This document shows positions 37,888 through 48,625 of a stretch of 64,000 nucleotides of DNA, one piece after another. The DNA is taken from NCBI GenBank assembly GCA_003222535.1, contig QHWJ01000236.1:22939-86938 (forward strand). The letters run 5' to 3'. The position numbers were made by a program, and so were the translations under genes. This DNA comes from Acidobacteriota bacterium. GTDB taxonomy: Bacteria > Acidobacteriota > Vicinamibacteria > Vicinamibacterales > CAVVIG01. Below the pieces are notes generated by a model. It saw nothing but the letters and a program-made list of their open reading frames with translations, was not told where the DNA came from and made no database searches. How positions within the stretch are numbered: the first letter of the stretch is position 1; each line of letters opens with the position of its first letter.

Positions 37888-38955
37888 TCAGCCGGCGGCC
37901 AAAGCTGCGGCATGGCGCGCGAGGAATTCCACGCGCGCGTCGAAAGTCGCGAAACGTGGATCGGTTGTCTGCCCCTGCGCGTAGCGATAGTAGATCTGCT
38001 GAACGACGACGGCGATCTTGAAGACGGCGAAGATCTCGTAGTACCGGATACCGGACACGTCGCGCCCCGAGCGCGCGGCGTAGCGTTCCACGATCTCCTC
38101 ACGCGTGAAGTACCCGGGGCGATCGGTGACCGTTGTGAGCGCATCGTGCTGCCCGGGTGGCGCAGTCGGCGACCAGTACGTCAGCAGGATCCCGACGTCC
38201 ACCAGCGGATCGCCGAGCGCGCTCATCTCCCAGTCGAACACCGCGACGATCCGGCCGACATCGTCCGCGTCGAGCATGACGTTATCGAGCTTGAAGTCGC
38301 CGTGCACGACCGATGGCGCTGCCGGATCGCCCGGCAGATGCTCGCTCAACCACGCGGCCAGCGCGTCCATCTCGGGAAGCGGTGTCGTTCTCGATCGATG
38401 CCAGCGATCGGACCAGCCGCGGACCTGGCGTTCGACGAAACCGGCCGGCTTGCCGAGCGCGCTCAGAGCCTGCGCCCTGACGTCAATCGCGTGCAGATCC
38501 GCGAGTCTGTCGACCATCGCCTCGCTGAGGCGGCGCCGCGCCGGCGGATTCGCCAGCTTCGGCGGCTCCTCGGTCCGCACCACGGCGCCGTACCGCCGTT
38601 CCATTGCGTAGAACACCGAGCCGATGACGTCCAGATCCTCGCAGAGAAGATAGGGCCTTGGCGCGAGCGGAAAGAGCCGATGCATCGCGGAGAGCCAGCG
38701 GAACTCGCGCGCCATGTCGTGCGCCGTCGGCGGCACCGGACCGAAGGGCGGCCGGCGGACGACGACGTCCGCGTCGCCGAACCGGACCAGATACGTCAGG
38801 TTCGAATGGCCGCCGGGAAATTGCGCCACGGCGGGCTCGGCGTCGGTGTCCAGCCCCGGTACATCGCAGGCCGGCAGACGCTCGCGCAGCCAGGCCACGA
38901 GGCGCGGCCAATCGAGTTGTTCGCCTGGACGAACGGCATTGGCATCTTGATCCAT
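37888..38955 (-). CDS. Phosphotransferase (APH / ACAD10-11 kinase-like) family protein
   Basis: [64 protein letters not shown]. Confidence 0.92.
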   Translation of the reverse strand: MDQDANAVRPGEQLDWPRLVAWLRERLPACDVPGLDTDAEPAVAQFPGGHSNLTYLVRFGDADVVVRRPPFGPVPPTAHDMAREFRWLSAMHRLFPLAPRPYLLCEDLDVIGSVFYAMERRYGAVVRTEEPPKLANPPARRRLSEAMVDRLADLHAIDVRAQALSALGKPAGFVERQVRGWSDRWHRSRTTPLPEMDALAAWLSEHLPGDPAAPSVVHGDFKLDNVMLDADDVGRIVAVFDWEMSALGDPLVDVGILLTYWSPTAPPGQHDALTTVTDRPGYFTREEIVERYAARSGRDVSGIRYYEIFAVFKIAVVVQQIYYRYAQGQTTDPRFATFDARVEFLARHAAALAAG

Positions 38956-38956
38956 C

Positions 38957-39165
38957 AGCCGAACTTCAGCGTTCGAGGTTCAGGGTTCACGGTGCAGGGT
39001 TCGTTCGGGTTCTGCGTGCCCGGTTCACGGTTCGTGGTTGACCGTTTCACCACTGGTGCGCTCAGAACGCCGCACTGGAGAACCTCGAACTCTGAACCTC
39101 GAACCCTGAACCTCGAACATGAACGAACCTTGAACCGTGAACCTTGAACCCTGAACCCTGATCCG
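38957..39165. repeat. Inverted heptamer array (GGTTCAG family), related to 28336-28592
   Basis: cgttcgaggttcagggttcacggtgcagggttcg ... cgaaccttgaaccgtgaaccttgaaccctgaaccctg. Confidence 0.88.
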
Positions 39166-39214
39166 GTCGACCGCCTCACGGCTGCGCTGCGAAGGCTTCG
39201 GCGCTTACACTATC

Positions 39215-40438
39215 ATGCGCGCCATGCGTTTCGAGCATTCCGACAAGGCCATCGACCTGCAGCGGCGTCTATCCGCGTTCATGGACGAGCACATCTACCC
39301 GAACGAAGCGACCTTCCATCGTCAGATCAACGATGGCGATCGCTGGCAGCCGACCGCGATCGTCGAGGAGCTCAAGCCGAGGGCGCGCGCCGCCGGGTTG
39401 TGGAACCTCTTTCTGCCGGAGAGCGAGTACGGCGCGGGCCTGACGAACGTCGAGTACGCGCCGCTGTGCGAAATCATGGGGCGGGTGCCGGGCTTCGGCC
39501 CCGAGGTCTTCAACTGTTCGGCGCCCGACACCGGCAACATGGAAGTGCTCGTGCGCTACGGTACGGCGGCGCAGCGCCAGCGGTGGCTCGAGCCGCTGCT
39601 CGCCGGCAGGATGCGATCGTGCTTCGCGATGACGGAGCCGGACGTCGCCTCGTCGGACGCGACGAACATCAAGTCGCGCATCGAGCGGGCGGGCGACGAG
39701 TACGTGATCAACGGCCACAAGTGGTGGATCTCCGGCGCCGGCGATCCGCGCTGCAAGATCGCCATCTTCATGGGCAAGTCGAACCCCGGCGCCGCGCGCC
39801 ATCAGCAGCAATCGATGATCCTCGTGCCGATGGACGCGCCGGGCGTCACCATTCGCCGCATGCTGCCGGTCTTCGGGTACGACGATGCTCCGCACGGACA
39901 TGCGGAAATCACGTTCGAGGGCGTGCGCGTGCCGGCGTCGAACATGCTGCTCGGCGAGGGCCGCGGCTTCGAGATCGCGCAGGGACGTCTCGGTCCCGGC
40001 CGCATCCATCACTGCATGCGGCTCATCGGCGTGGCCGAGCGCGCGCTCGAGGCGATGTGCCGCCGCGTCCAGAAGCGCGTCGCCTTCGGCAAGACGCTGG
40101 CCGAGCAGGGAACGATCCGCGCCGACATCGCCGAATCACGGATGGAAATCGAGCAGGCGCGGCTCCTGACGATGAAGGCGGCGCACCTTATGGACACCGT
40201 GGGCAACAAGGCGGCGCGCGGCGAGCTGGCGATGGTGAAGGTCGTGGTGCCGAGGATGACGCTGCGCGTCCTCGATCGCGCGATTCAGGCGCACGGCGCC
40301 GCCGGCGTGTGCGACGATTTCCCGCTCGCGGCTGGATGGGCCCACACGCGCACCATTCGCCTGGCGGACGGACCCGACGAAGTCCACCGCGAAGCGATCG
40401 CGAAGCTGGAGCTCGAGAAGGGCAGGTCGCGCGAGTAG
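39215..40438 (+). CDS. Acyl-CoA dehydrogenase
   Basis: [82 protein letters not shown]. Confidence 0.93.
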   Translation: MRAMRFEHSDKAIDLQRRLSAFMDEHIYPNEATFHRQINDGDRWQPTAIVEELKPRARAAGLWNLFLPESEYGAGLTNVEYAPLCEIMGRVPGFGPEVFNCSAPDTGNMEVLVRYGTAAQRQRWLEPLLAGRMRSCFAMTEPDVASSDATNIKSRIERAGDEYVINGHKWWISGAGDPRCKIAIFMGKSNPGAARHQQQSMILVPMDAPGVTIRRMLPVFGYDDAPHGHAEITFEGVRVPASNMLLGEGRGFEIAQGRLGPGRIHHCMRLIGVAERALEAMCRRVQKRVAFGKTLAEQGTIRADIAESRMEIEQARLLTMKAAHLMDTVGNKAARGELAMVKVVVPRMTLRVLDRAIQAHGAAGVCDDFPLAAGWAHTRTIRLADGPDEVHREAIAKLELEKGRSRE

Positions 40439-40453
40439 GGCAGGGAGGGCGCC

Positions 40454-42619
40454 CTACTTGACCAGAGCGTCGATGAAGAATTCCATCATCCGATCCTGGT
40501 TCACGCTGCCGTGGCCACGGTCGGGTCCGACCTGCAGGTCAAAGCTCTTGCCGATGTCCTGCAGCGCCTGGACGAGCTGCAGCGAGTTCGCCGGGTGGAC
40601 ATTGTTGTCCGCGGTGCCGTAGTAGAGCAGCAGCCGTCCCTTCAGATTCTTCACATACGTCATCGCGCTGCCGGCGTCGTACCCGTCCTTGTTCTCCTGC
40701 GGCATCCCCATGTATCGCTCGGCGTAGATCGTGTCGTAATTCCGCCAGTCGGTCGGTGGTGAGGACGCGGACGCGGCGGCGAAGACATCGGGGTGGCGCA
40801 GCAACTCCATCACGGACACATAGCCGCCGTACGACGTGCCGAAGACGCCGACACGCGCCTTGTCGACGTACGGCCGGTTCCACAGCGCCTTCACGCCTTC
40901 GGCCATGTCGTCCACCTCGACCTGGCCGAGCCTCCGGTAGAGCGCGTCGAGCGCTCGCTTGCCGAGGCCTGGGATGGCGCGCGAATCAAGATGGAGGATG
41001 AGAAAGCCGTACTCGGCGAGCGGGCTTGGTGCGACGAACGTTTCGCGCGCCGTGTTGCTGCTGAATTCCGGCGCGCCGTACGCGGCGACGAGCGCCGGAT
41101 ACTTTCTCGCCGGATCGAACGTCGTCGGAAACTGCAGGAGGCCGTGGAGCGTTGTTTCGCCGTCCGCGGCCGTATAGGTGAACAGCTCCGCTTTCTTCAG
41201 CCCCAGCTCGGCGAATCGCGTCGTGTCGCTCTTTGCGACCTCGCCGAGCGTGCGGCCGCTCCCGGCGTCGGCGAGCCGTGTCGCCGGCGGCATGTCGTGG
41301 GTCTGGTAGACGTCGACGAAGTACTTGCTGTCCGGCGAGATGCCGCACGACCGGGCCGGGCCGGAAACGGGTTGCTCCGGCCGCGATCCAAGCGCCGGGA
41401 TGCAGCCGCCGATGGTGTGGTGAAACGCCGGATCGGTCAGCCGCCGATCGTCTTTGCCGTCGAGACCCACACGATGGAGCTGCAGCTTCAAACCGTTGTC
41501 GCCGTCGCGCGCCGCATAAAAGACGACGCCGGATCGCTCGTCGAGCTTCACGAGCGTCGCCGCCTCGAAAGTCGTGGACGTCGTCAGGGGTGCGATCAGG
41601 CGGCCGCTGAGATCGTACAGGTAAAAGTTGTTCGAGCCGTTCCGTTGAGACTCCCAGATGAAGCGCTTGCCGTCGGCGAGAAAGAGCATGCGCGGCTCGG
41701 ACATGAGCCAGCCGGTCGGCCACTCTTCGCGCAGGACCACGCGGCACGCGCCGGTCACCGGGTTCGCCGCCGCGACCTCCATGACGTTCTGGCGCCGGTT
41801 CGTGCGGAGAAACAGCAGCTCGCCTCCATCCGCCGACCACGACACGCGGTAGACGTAGTGGCCGACAACCGTGTTGTCGAACGGTTTTCCCCCGCGGACG
41901 TCCACGCGCTGCGACTGCTTCGTCGCCACGTCGTAGATGTACAGATCGACGAGAGGATTCGGTGAGCCGGGCTTGGGGTACGCCTCCGTGTCGAGCGTCG
42001 CCTGCACCCGCGTCTGGTTGAGCGCCACGTAGTAGTCGAGGACCTCGCGCTCGTCGAAGCGGTAGTACGCGATTCTCCGGCTGTCGGGCGACCACCACAT
42101 CGCGGTGCGCTGGCTCAACTCCTCGCCGTACACCCAGCTCGCCGTGCCGTATTTGATGCGGTTCGCCGCGCTGCCGTCGGTCGTGATCGCGCGCTCGTCG
42201 CCGCCGTCAGCGGCGCTCAGCCACAGGTTGCGATCCCGGTAGAACGCTTTCAGCGCGCCGTCCGGCGACGCGGTGGATTCGAACTGGCGCCCGCGTTCCG
42301 GTGCCTCACCGTCCCCGGTCCGGCCGCGTCCGCCACGCCCGGCGCTGCGCGTTTCTCCATCGGCTGGCGGCACGACCTCGGTCGCGTGCCGCGCCGCCAC
42401 GTCAAAGCGGTAGCGCCTGCCGTCCTGCTCGTACTCGAACTCCTGGCTGCCTTCCGCCCACGTGACCGAGAGGACGCTGCCCGTGATCGCGGACGCCGAT
42501 TCGAATGCGACACGCTGTGCCTGCTCGTAGCCAGGCATCGTCTTCAGACGATCCTGCGCGGCGATGGTAACCGGCAGCAGCGCGAGCGCGCCGAGCGGAA
42601 TCCAGCGGATGTTCTTCAT
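40454..42619 (-). CDS. S9 family peptidase (dipeptidyl peptidase IV-like)
   Basis: VGVFGTSYGGYVSVM serine motif; N-terminal DPP-IV-type propeller (MWWSPDSRRIAYYRFDE). Confidence 0.92.
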   Translation of the reverse strand: MKNIRWIPLGALALLPVTIAAQDRLKTMPGYEQAQRVAFESASAITGSVLSVTWAEGSQEFEYEQDGRRYRFDVAARHATEVVPPADGETRSAGRGGRGRTGDGEAPERGRQFESTASPDGALKAFYRDRNLWLSAADGGDERAITTDGSAANRIKYGTASWVYGEELSQRTAMWWSPDSRRIAYYRFDEREVLDYYVALNQTRVQATLDTEAYPKPGSPNPLVDLYIYDVATKQSQRVDVRGGKPFDNTVVGHYVYRVSWSADGGELLFLRTNRRQNVMEVAAANPVTGACRVVLREEWPTGWLMSEPRMLFLADGKRFIWESQRNGSNNFYLYDLSGRLIAPLTTSTTFEAATLVKLDERSGVVFYAARDGDNGLKLQLHRVGLDGKDDRRLTDPAFHHTIGGCIPALGSRPEQPVSGPARSCGISPDSKYFVDVYQTHDMPPATRLADAGSGRTLGEVAKSDTTRFAELGLKKAELFTYTAADGETTLHGLLQFPTTFDPARKYPALVAAYGAPEFSSNTARETFVAPSPLAEYGFLILHLDSRAIPGLGKRALDALYRRLGQVEVDDMAEGVKALWNRPYVDKARVGVFGTSYGGYVSVMELLRHPDVFAAASASSPPTDWRNYDTIYAERYMGMPQENKDGYDAGSAMTYVKNLKGRLLLYYGTADNNVHPANSLQLVQALQDIGKSFDLQVGPDRGHGSVNQDRMMEFFIDALVK

Positions 42620-42961
42620 CGCGATCACTATATCGTGAGGTTGAAGTCTGCCGACGCCTATCACGAAAGACGAAGACACGCGAAGCACAGGAACACCGGT
42701 TTGTACCAAAGCAGCTTCGTGCTCTTCCTGATCACGTCGAGTCTTCGTGGGGAGGTGTCTCTGTCGCCAAAATGGAGCGCGAAAGGCTTTAGCAGAGCAG
42801 GAGGGAGCGCGAAGGCTTTAGCCGAGCGTTTTCCGCCTGCGCTCCGCACGATTGCAATGGACCTGCGGCGTGTCACGGAGGCACGGAGAGCACTTAGGAT
42901 TTACCCCGGTGCGTCCGTGTCTCCGTAGCCCGTCTAAGTGAAACAGGCGTTACGCTCGAAC

Positions 42962-43315
42962 TTATCTGAACTGCCACAACAGATAGGCGGCCGCAGCCGA
43001 ACCGGCGATCGCGCCACCGTAGCAGATCGCCGCGATCACCTCCTCCAGATGCTTGATCTGCAGGCCGTCGTAGAGCGTGTGACGGAAGCGGTGCGCCCAG
43101 TGGAACAACGACAGCGCGCAGAGCGCGAACATCGTCAGGGCCACGAGCGGGTTGGCGAGCGCCGCCCACATGTGCTCGGTGGTCGGGGGCCGCAGCCATC
43201 CCAACGGGAAGGCTATCCCGAAGAGGAACAGCAGCGCCGGCATCAGCATGCCGGACATGACGCCACCGGCGCTGAAGAGCATCCACAGCAGCGGTTCCGG
43301 ATGTCGCTTAATCAT
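42962..43315 (-). CDS. frdD: Fumarate reductase subunit D
   Basis: MIKRHPEPLLWMLFSAGGVMSGMLMPALLF; last gene of an frdABCD order. Confidence 0.88.
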   Translation of the reverse strand: MIKRHPEPLLWMLFSAGGVMSGMLMPALLFLFGIAFPLGWLRPPTTEHMWAALANPLVALTMFALCALSLFHWAHRFRHTLYDGLQIKHLEEVIAAICYGGAIAGSAAAAYLLWQFR

Positions 43316-43731
43316 CTATGCCCCAGCAGGATCCATAACACGACGGCCGACGCAAGGGCCCACGCCAGGTAGTGCCCGGCGGCAATCAGCGAGGCGGGCA
43401 CGCGCGTCTTGCCGATGTGCACGACCATCGCGCGCGGCGCAGCGTCGAAAAAGGTGAACGCGTGGTACACCAGGAACAGGAAGCTGGTGATGTTGAGCAA
43501 CAGGATAGCCGGGCGTGCGGACCACGCCAGGAACTGCTGGTAGCTCGCGTCCCCCTGCAGAACCGCGCGAACGAGCAGGAGAAGGTAGACGACGAACCAG
43601 GCGACGAAGAGGCAGCTCGCCTCGCGCAGCACAAACGCGAAGTACGACCAGCTTCCCAGCCACCAGTAGGTAGAGACGCGGCGCCGCAGCCAGCGCGGAT
43701 GATAGGCCGTATAGTTTGGAGCCTGCGCCAT
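43312..43731 (-). CDS. frdC: Fumarate reductase subunit C
   Basis: YTAYHPRWLRRRVSTYWWLGSWSYFAFVLREASCLFVAWFVVYLL; adjacent to frdB. Confidence 0.88.
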   Translation of the reverse strand: MAQAPNYTAYHPRWLRRRVSTYWWLGSWSYFAFVLREASCLFVAWFVVYLLLLVRAVLQGDASYQQFLAWSARPAILLLNITSFLFLVYHAFTFFDAAPRAMVVHIGKTRVPASLIAAGHYLAWALASAVVLWILLGHR

Positions 43732-44471
43732 CACGCCCCCCTTGGCATGAAGAACGTCTTTATTTCTTCGAGCGCGGCCGTCAGCTTGTAACGCTGGATG
43801 GCGCCGGCGGGATCCACGTGCTTGGGACAGACCTTCGTGCATTCGCCAACGAAGGTGCAGCCCCAGATCCCCGCGTGCTCGGAGAGCACCTCCAGCCGCT
43901 GCGATGCACCCTCGTCGCGATTATCGAGGTTGTAACGCTGGGCGAGCGCGATCGCCGCGGGGCCGATGAACTTCGGATCGAGGCCGTAGATCGGGCATGC
44001 GGCGTAACACAGCATGCAGTTGATGCACATGCTGAACTGCTTGTACTCGTCGAGCTCCAGCGGCGTCTGCCGGTACTCGCCCTCCGAGACCGGCTTCTCG
44101 TGGTCGCGAACGATCCAGGGCTTCACGCTGACGAGCTTCCGCATGAAATCACCGAGGTCAACGATCAGATCGCGGATGATCGGAAAATTTCGCAGCGGCT
44201 CGATGCGAAGCGGTCCGGGGGCGTAATCCGCCATGAACGTCGCGCAGGTCAGCTTCGGCTCACCGTTCACGGTCATCCCGCAACTGCCGCAAATCCCCAT
44301 GCGGCAGGACCACCGGTAGGAGAGCGTGCCGTCGAGCTTGTCCTTGATGTGATTCAGTCCGTCGAGGACCACCCAGTCTTTCGGGCACGGCACCTCGTAT
44401 TCATCGAAGGTGGTCTCAGACTCCTTCTCCGGACGGTAACGCGCTACCTGTAACGTGATGTGGTCCCGCAT
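43731..44471 (-). CDS. frdB: Fumarate reductase iron-sulfur subunit
   Basis: [60 protein letters not shown]. Confidence 0.93.
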   Translation of the reverse strand: MRDHITLQVARYRPEKESETTFDEYEVPCPKDWVVLDGLNHIKDKLDGTLSYRWSCRMGICGSCGMTVNGEPKLTCATFMADYAPGPLRIEPLRNFPIIRDLIVDLGDFMRKLVSVKPWIVRDHEKPVSEGEYRQTPLELDEYKQFSMCINCMLCYAACPIYGLDPKFIGPAAIALAQRYNLDNRDEGASQRLEVLSEHAGIWGCTFVGECTKVCPKHVDPAGAIQRYKLTAALEEIKTFFMPRGA

Positions 44472-46215
44472 GCAGTGCGGCCTCCCCGTAAACCCGCTCG
44501 GCCGGCGGCCAGCGGGTGATCGTGACTGGTAGGTACTCGACTCGCGATGAGCCATCGGCGTTGCGGTAGATCAGCGAGTGCGAGAGGAAGCGGCGATCGT
44601 CGCGCTTCGGAAAATCGTTCCGCTGATGCGCGCCGCGAGATTCCTCCCGCTTGAGGGCCGAAGTGATGATCGCCTCGGCGACGTCGAGCATGAAACCGAG
44701 CTCGAGGGCTGACACGCGCTCGGTATTGAACGTGAGGCTCTGGTCTTCGATGGCAAGGTCGGCGTACCGCGCTCTGACGAGCCGCAGCTGCTCGACCCCC
44801 TGCGCCAGCGACGCGCCGGTGCGGTAAATTCCCGCGCTCTCCTCCATCGTCTTCTGCATCTCCCCGCGCAGAGTGGCGATGCGCTCCTTTCCTTTCGTGT
44901 TCAACAGGTCGCGCTCGAGCCGCAGCCGCTCGTCCTTCGCCTGCAGCAGCGCCGTGTCCGTCACGTCACGCTTGCGCGACGCGTATTCCGCGGCGGCCTG
45001 GCCTGCCCGCGCGCCGAACACGAGGAGCTCGGGAAGCGAGTTCGATCCAAGCCGGTTGGCCCCGTTGATGCTGACGCACGCTGTTTCACCCGCGGCGTAG
45101 AGGCCCGGCAGCGGTGTGGCACCGTTGATGTCGGTATGGACGCCGCCCATCATGTAGTGGACGACAGGCCGTACCGGGATGAGATCGGTGACCGGATCGA
45201 GGTTCTGGTATTTCTTGCACAGCTCGCGGACGAACGGGATCTTGGCGTCGATCTTCTTCGCGCCAAGGTGGCGGAGGTCAAGATGGACTACCGCCCCGTA
45301 CTGCGTGTCGATCGTCCGGCCCTTCTCGAGCTCCTTCATGAACGCCTGCGACAGGCGATCGCGGGGGCCGAGCTCCATCGACTTGAAGACCGGATCTTTA
45401 TGCGGTGTGCCGAGGTTGTAGTCCTGCAGGTAGCGGTAGCCGTCCTTGTTGATCAGATAGCCGCCTTCGGAACGCGCGGCTTCGGTGATCAGGATCCCGG
45501 TAAACGGCAAACCGGTCGGATGGTATTGAACGAACTCCATGTCCTTGAGCGGCGCCCCGGCGTGGTAGGCGAGACCCATCCCATCGCCGCTCTTGATCGC
45601 GGCGTTGGTCGTGAACGGAAAGACCTTGCCGCAGCCGCCAGTGCACAGGATGACCGCAGTCGCCGTGATTGCCTCGATCCGCCCCGACATCAGATCGATC
45701 GCCACCACACCCTGGACCCGCCCCTCGTCGACGAGCAGCTTCGTCACGAACCATTCGTCGTAGCGTTTGACGGCCGCGTACTTGAGCGACGTCTGGAAGA
45801 GCGTGTGCAGCATGTGGAAACCGGTCTTGTCGGCGGCAAACCACGTGCGCATCCTTTTCATGCCGCCGAAGGGACGTACGGCGATGCGGCCATCCGGCTC
45901 GCGGCTCCACGGGCAGCCCCAATGTTCGAGGCGAAGCAGCTCCTGCGGCGCCTCTCTGACGAACGCCTCCACGGCATCCTGGTCGCACAGCCAGTCGCCG
46001 CCGGCGATTGTGTCGAAGCAGTGTTCGTCGAGGCTGTCGTCAGGCGCAATCGCGCCCGCGGCGCCCCCTTCGGCGGAGACTGTGTGGCTCCGCATCGGAT
46101 ACACCTTGGAGACGACCGCGATATCGAGATGGGGATTGGTTTCGGCGATTGCGATGGCGGCGCGCAGACCGGCGCCGCCGCCGCCTACCAGCACAACATC
46201 ATGAGTCGGGGTCAC
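44416..46215 (-). CDS. frdA: Fumarate reductase flavoprotein subunit
   Basis: [76 protein letters not shown]. Confidence 0.93.
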   Translation of the reverse strand: MTPTHDVVLVGGGGAGLRAAIAIAETNPHLDIAVVSKVYPMRSHTVSAEGGAAGAIAPDDSLDEHCFDTIAGGDWLCDQDAVEAFVREAPQELLRLEHWGCPWSREPDGRIAVRPFGGMKRMRTWFAADKTGFHMLHTLFQTSLKYAAVKRYDEWFVTKLLVDEGRVQGVVAIDLMSGRIEAITATAVILCTGGCGKVFPFTTNAAIKSGDGMGLAYHAGAPLKDMEFVQYHPTGLPFTGILITEAARSEGGYLINKDGYRYLQDYNLGTPHKDPVFKSMELGPRDRLSQAFMKELEKGRTIDTQYGAVVHLDLRHLGAKKIDAKIPFVRELCKKYQNLDPVTDLIPVRPVVHYMMGGVHTDINGATPLPGLYAAGETACVSINGANRLGSNSLPELLVFGARAGQAAAEYASRKRDVTDTALLQAKDERLRLERDLLNTKGKERIATLRGEMQKTMEESAGIYRTGASLAQGVEQLRLVRARYADLAIEDQSLTFNTERVSALELGFMLDVAEAIITSALKREESRGAHQRNDFPKRDDRRFLSHSLIYRNADGSSRVEYLPVTITRWPPAERVYGEAALHAGPHHVTGSALPSGEGV

Positions 46216-46284
46216 CTGGTTCTCCTCCGCCCCCCGTGGTCCGGATTTGCGTTGTGCGGACGCGACCTCTGTAACGCGCTGGCG

Positions 46285-46449
46285 CTATTCCGCGGACAAG
46301 AGCTCTTCGTGCTGAATGCTGACGCACCCGCACGAGTACTCCACTTCGCGCGTGACGACGACGTCGTCATCATGGTCTTCGTAGTGTTCCCCGTCGCAGA
46401 CTTTCCCGCACGGAGCGGGCTGGCCCTTGAAACTGCCGTTTGCGTTCAC
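46285..46449 (-). CDS. Small cysteine-containing protein (54 aa) upstream of frdA, absent from the supplied ORF track
   Basis: Reverse strand AAGGAGGGGACC-GTG, product (V/M)NANGSFKGQPAPCGKVCDGEHYEDHDDDVVVTREVEYSCGCVSIQHEELLSAE*. Confidence 0.6.
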   Translation of the reverse strand: MNANGSFKGQPAPCGKVCDGEHYEDHDDDVVVTREVEYSCGCVSIQHEELLSAE

Positions 46450-46790
46450 GGTCCCCTCCTTCTGAGTAACCTGGGGTCCGCCGACGCCGCCGAAACGAGT
46501 AGGGTAGGTGCAGAAGCCCCCGGGGGCTTCAGATGGGGCACAGTCTACGTCAGCCGGGCTGGAAAGTCCGTATTTGTTTAGCGGGTGCTGAGAATCCGAC
46601 TCGCTGAATACTCAGTCCAAGTTTTCGTCCTTGCGTGAGTGGTCCGCGCTCTTCAGCCTCCTGTACGACCCGAGGATCGACGCCATTCAACTGGCGCGCC
46701 GAACAGGCGCTCCGCCCGGCGGTCGCGAATCGGAAAATCTGCGGCGGCACCGGACTCCGTTTGCGGCGCATACGCAGATGTTGAACAGAT

Positions 46791-48611
46791 TTACGGTACC
46801 ACTCGAATCGGCACGAGCACTCTCGCCTTCTCCGTGCCGTGCTCGGCCTCGATGGCGAGCAGAAAGTCGCCGCGAGCGGTCGAGGCCAGTGGGAGCTCGA
46901 TCTGATAGGCGGTCTCAACGCCCCGGTTCGCCGTGACGGGCAGCTCCACCAGCGGCGAGCCGGTTCGGCTCAGGAGATGGGCCGACGCCACGGCCTCGGA
47001 CGCCGACGCGCCGTAGACCGCAAACCGCACGAACACCCGATCGGTTCGAACGAACTCGCGTCCCGCGAAGGGCGCGGCGTCCGTTGCGCCGGCGATCGTC
47101 CGCGCGTCCGACGCATTTCTGGCGCGCAGGACGACGGGCGAGCTGAGCGCGAGGCCCGGGCCTGACAGATCGGGCACGACGATCGAGCGCATGTATTCGT
47201 CGATGGTGTCGCCGCTGGCGTCGTGCACGGTTACCTGCAGATTCAGCAGGCCCGGCGACGCCGTAAACGTGAGGCGGCCCGCATCGAGCGGCGCGTCGAA
47301 CATGCGCTCGCCGCCCGGGCCTCGTGCCGTGATCGCGACCGTCGGTGCGCTGCCTGCAGCCTGGCCTGGCCGCGCCGGCTGCGAACGGGGCGTCCATGCC
47401 ACCGTGACCTCGGGCTGCCGGTCCGCTCCGCGTGCCGCGCCTGCCCAGACGTCAAGGGTCCGATCCGCGCGCGCCGTCGACAGCACGGCCCATGCGCTCG
47501 TCACGTCGGAGGGCACCGCGTCGGCGGCCGCGGCTTCCGTTCGAGCGCGTTCCATGTCGGCCAGCTTGGGCGCCCAATACCCTTTTCGCGCGAGCACATC
47601 GACGCCCGATCGTTTCACCCGCACTTTGATCGTGTGATACCTGCCGTCGGTCGGATTGCGGGTCGAGGCATAGCCGAGGAGGTAGAACGCGCTCGCATCC
47701 TTGACGACCTGCCTCAACGCCCGCGCCGGCGTGTTGGTGCTCACGAATGCCTGGCCGCCGGTATTGGCCGAGATCGTCCGGAGCTGACCGGAGTCGTAGC
47801 CGTTGAGCCCGCGTGGATCGAGCGTGTAGACGGCAACGTTGTTGGTGTTCGCCGCAGCGGTCATTTCCTGCACCAGCGACGACTCGTCGTAGCCGAGCCC
47901 GGGCAGCCCCTCGGTGACGAAGATGATCGACTTCCGCCCTTCCTTCAGGCTTCCCAGGTGCACGGCGGCCGATTGCACAGCCGAGAGCGTCACCTCGGAG
48001 CGCACGCGTGCGACGTCCCGCCGCCCTGTCTGCGCGTCCTCGGCGGCGCTGCGGGTCGGCACGTAGACGCCGAAACGGCCCTCGAGCTTCTGAATCCTGG
48101 CCGCGAGCTCCGCGTGATCGCGGGTGAAACGCAGCGCGCTCACAGGCAGAAGGGGATCCATCAACGCGACCAGATCCGTCGGCCCGAACGCCGAGGTGAC
48201 GAAGTCCGTCAGCGCCTTGCGGCCCTGGATTGCGTCGACGAAGCGTCCGATGTGGTACTCATCCCAGAAAATCAGAAACACCCGCACGTCGTCGCGCGCC
48301 GCCTCGGCGGCGGCGTGCTCGGGCGAGCGAATGGCGAGCGAGACGTCCTCGCCGGCGGGCGGGCGGCCGTCGGCCGACACGAACTTGAAGGACTGAACCG
48401 TCTGTGGAATTCCGTCTTCTTCGACCGTGAAGTCTTCCGCCGCCAGCGTGCTCACCGGCTCGCCGTCGTGGTCGACGACGGTGACGTCCACGCGGACGAG
48501 GCTCGCTTCGGTCCGAAACGTGGGCGGCTGCGGAGGCTGTGCGGCAGGCGCCGCTGCTGCATACGCGAGCCCGACCAGCAGGGCCGCGACGCCGGCTCCG
48601 CTCCAGCGCAT
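46791..48611 (-). CDS. VWFA-related (Acidobacteria-type VWA) domain protein
   Basis: FRTEASLVRVDVTVVDHDGEPVSTLAAEDFTVEEDGIPQTVQSF; GRKSIIFVTEGLPGLGYDES; YLLGYASTRNPTDGRYHTIKVRVKRSGVDVLARKGYW. Confidence 0.9.
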   Translation of the reverse strand: MRWSGAGVAALLVGLAYAAAAPAAQPPQPPTFRTEASLVRVDVTVVDHDGEPVSTLAAEDFTVEEDGIPQTVQSFKFVSADGRPPAGEDVSLAIRSPEHAAAEAARDDVRVFLIFWDEYHIGRFVDAIQGRKALTDFVTSAFGPTDLVALMDPLLPVSALRFTRDHAELAARIQKLEGRFGVYVPTRSAAEDAQTGRRDVARVRSEVTLSAVQSAAVHLGSLKEGRKSIIFVTEGLPGLGYDESSLVQEMTAAANTNNVAVYTLDPRGLNGYDSGQLRTISANTGGQAFVSTNTPARALRQVVKDASAFYLLGYASTRNPTDGRYHTIKVRVKRSGVDVLARKGYWAPKLADMERARTEAAAADAVPSDVTSAWAVLSTARADRTLDVWAGAARGADRQPEVTVAWTPRSQPARPGQAAGSAPTVAITARGPGGERMFDAPLDAGRLTFTASPGLLNLQVTVHDASGDTIDEYMRSIVVPDLSGPGLALSSPVVLRARNASDARTIAGATDAAPFAGREFVRTDRVFVRFAVYGASASEAVASAHLLSRTGSPLVELPVTANRGVETAYQIELPLASTARGDFLLAIEAEHGTEKARVLVPIRVVP

Positions 48612-48625
48612 GATTCACGATGATA

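Noticed and set aside
45136-46581. 481-aa plus-strand ORF
   Set aside because: Antisense to frdA; no recognisable motif.
47223-48623. 466-aa plus-strand ORF
   Set aside because: Antisense shadow of the VWFA-related protein.
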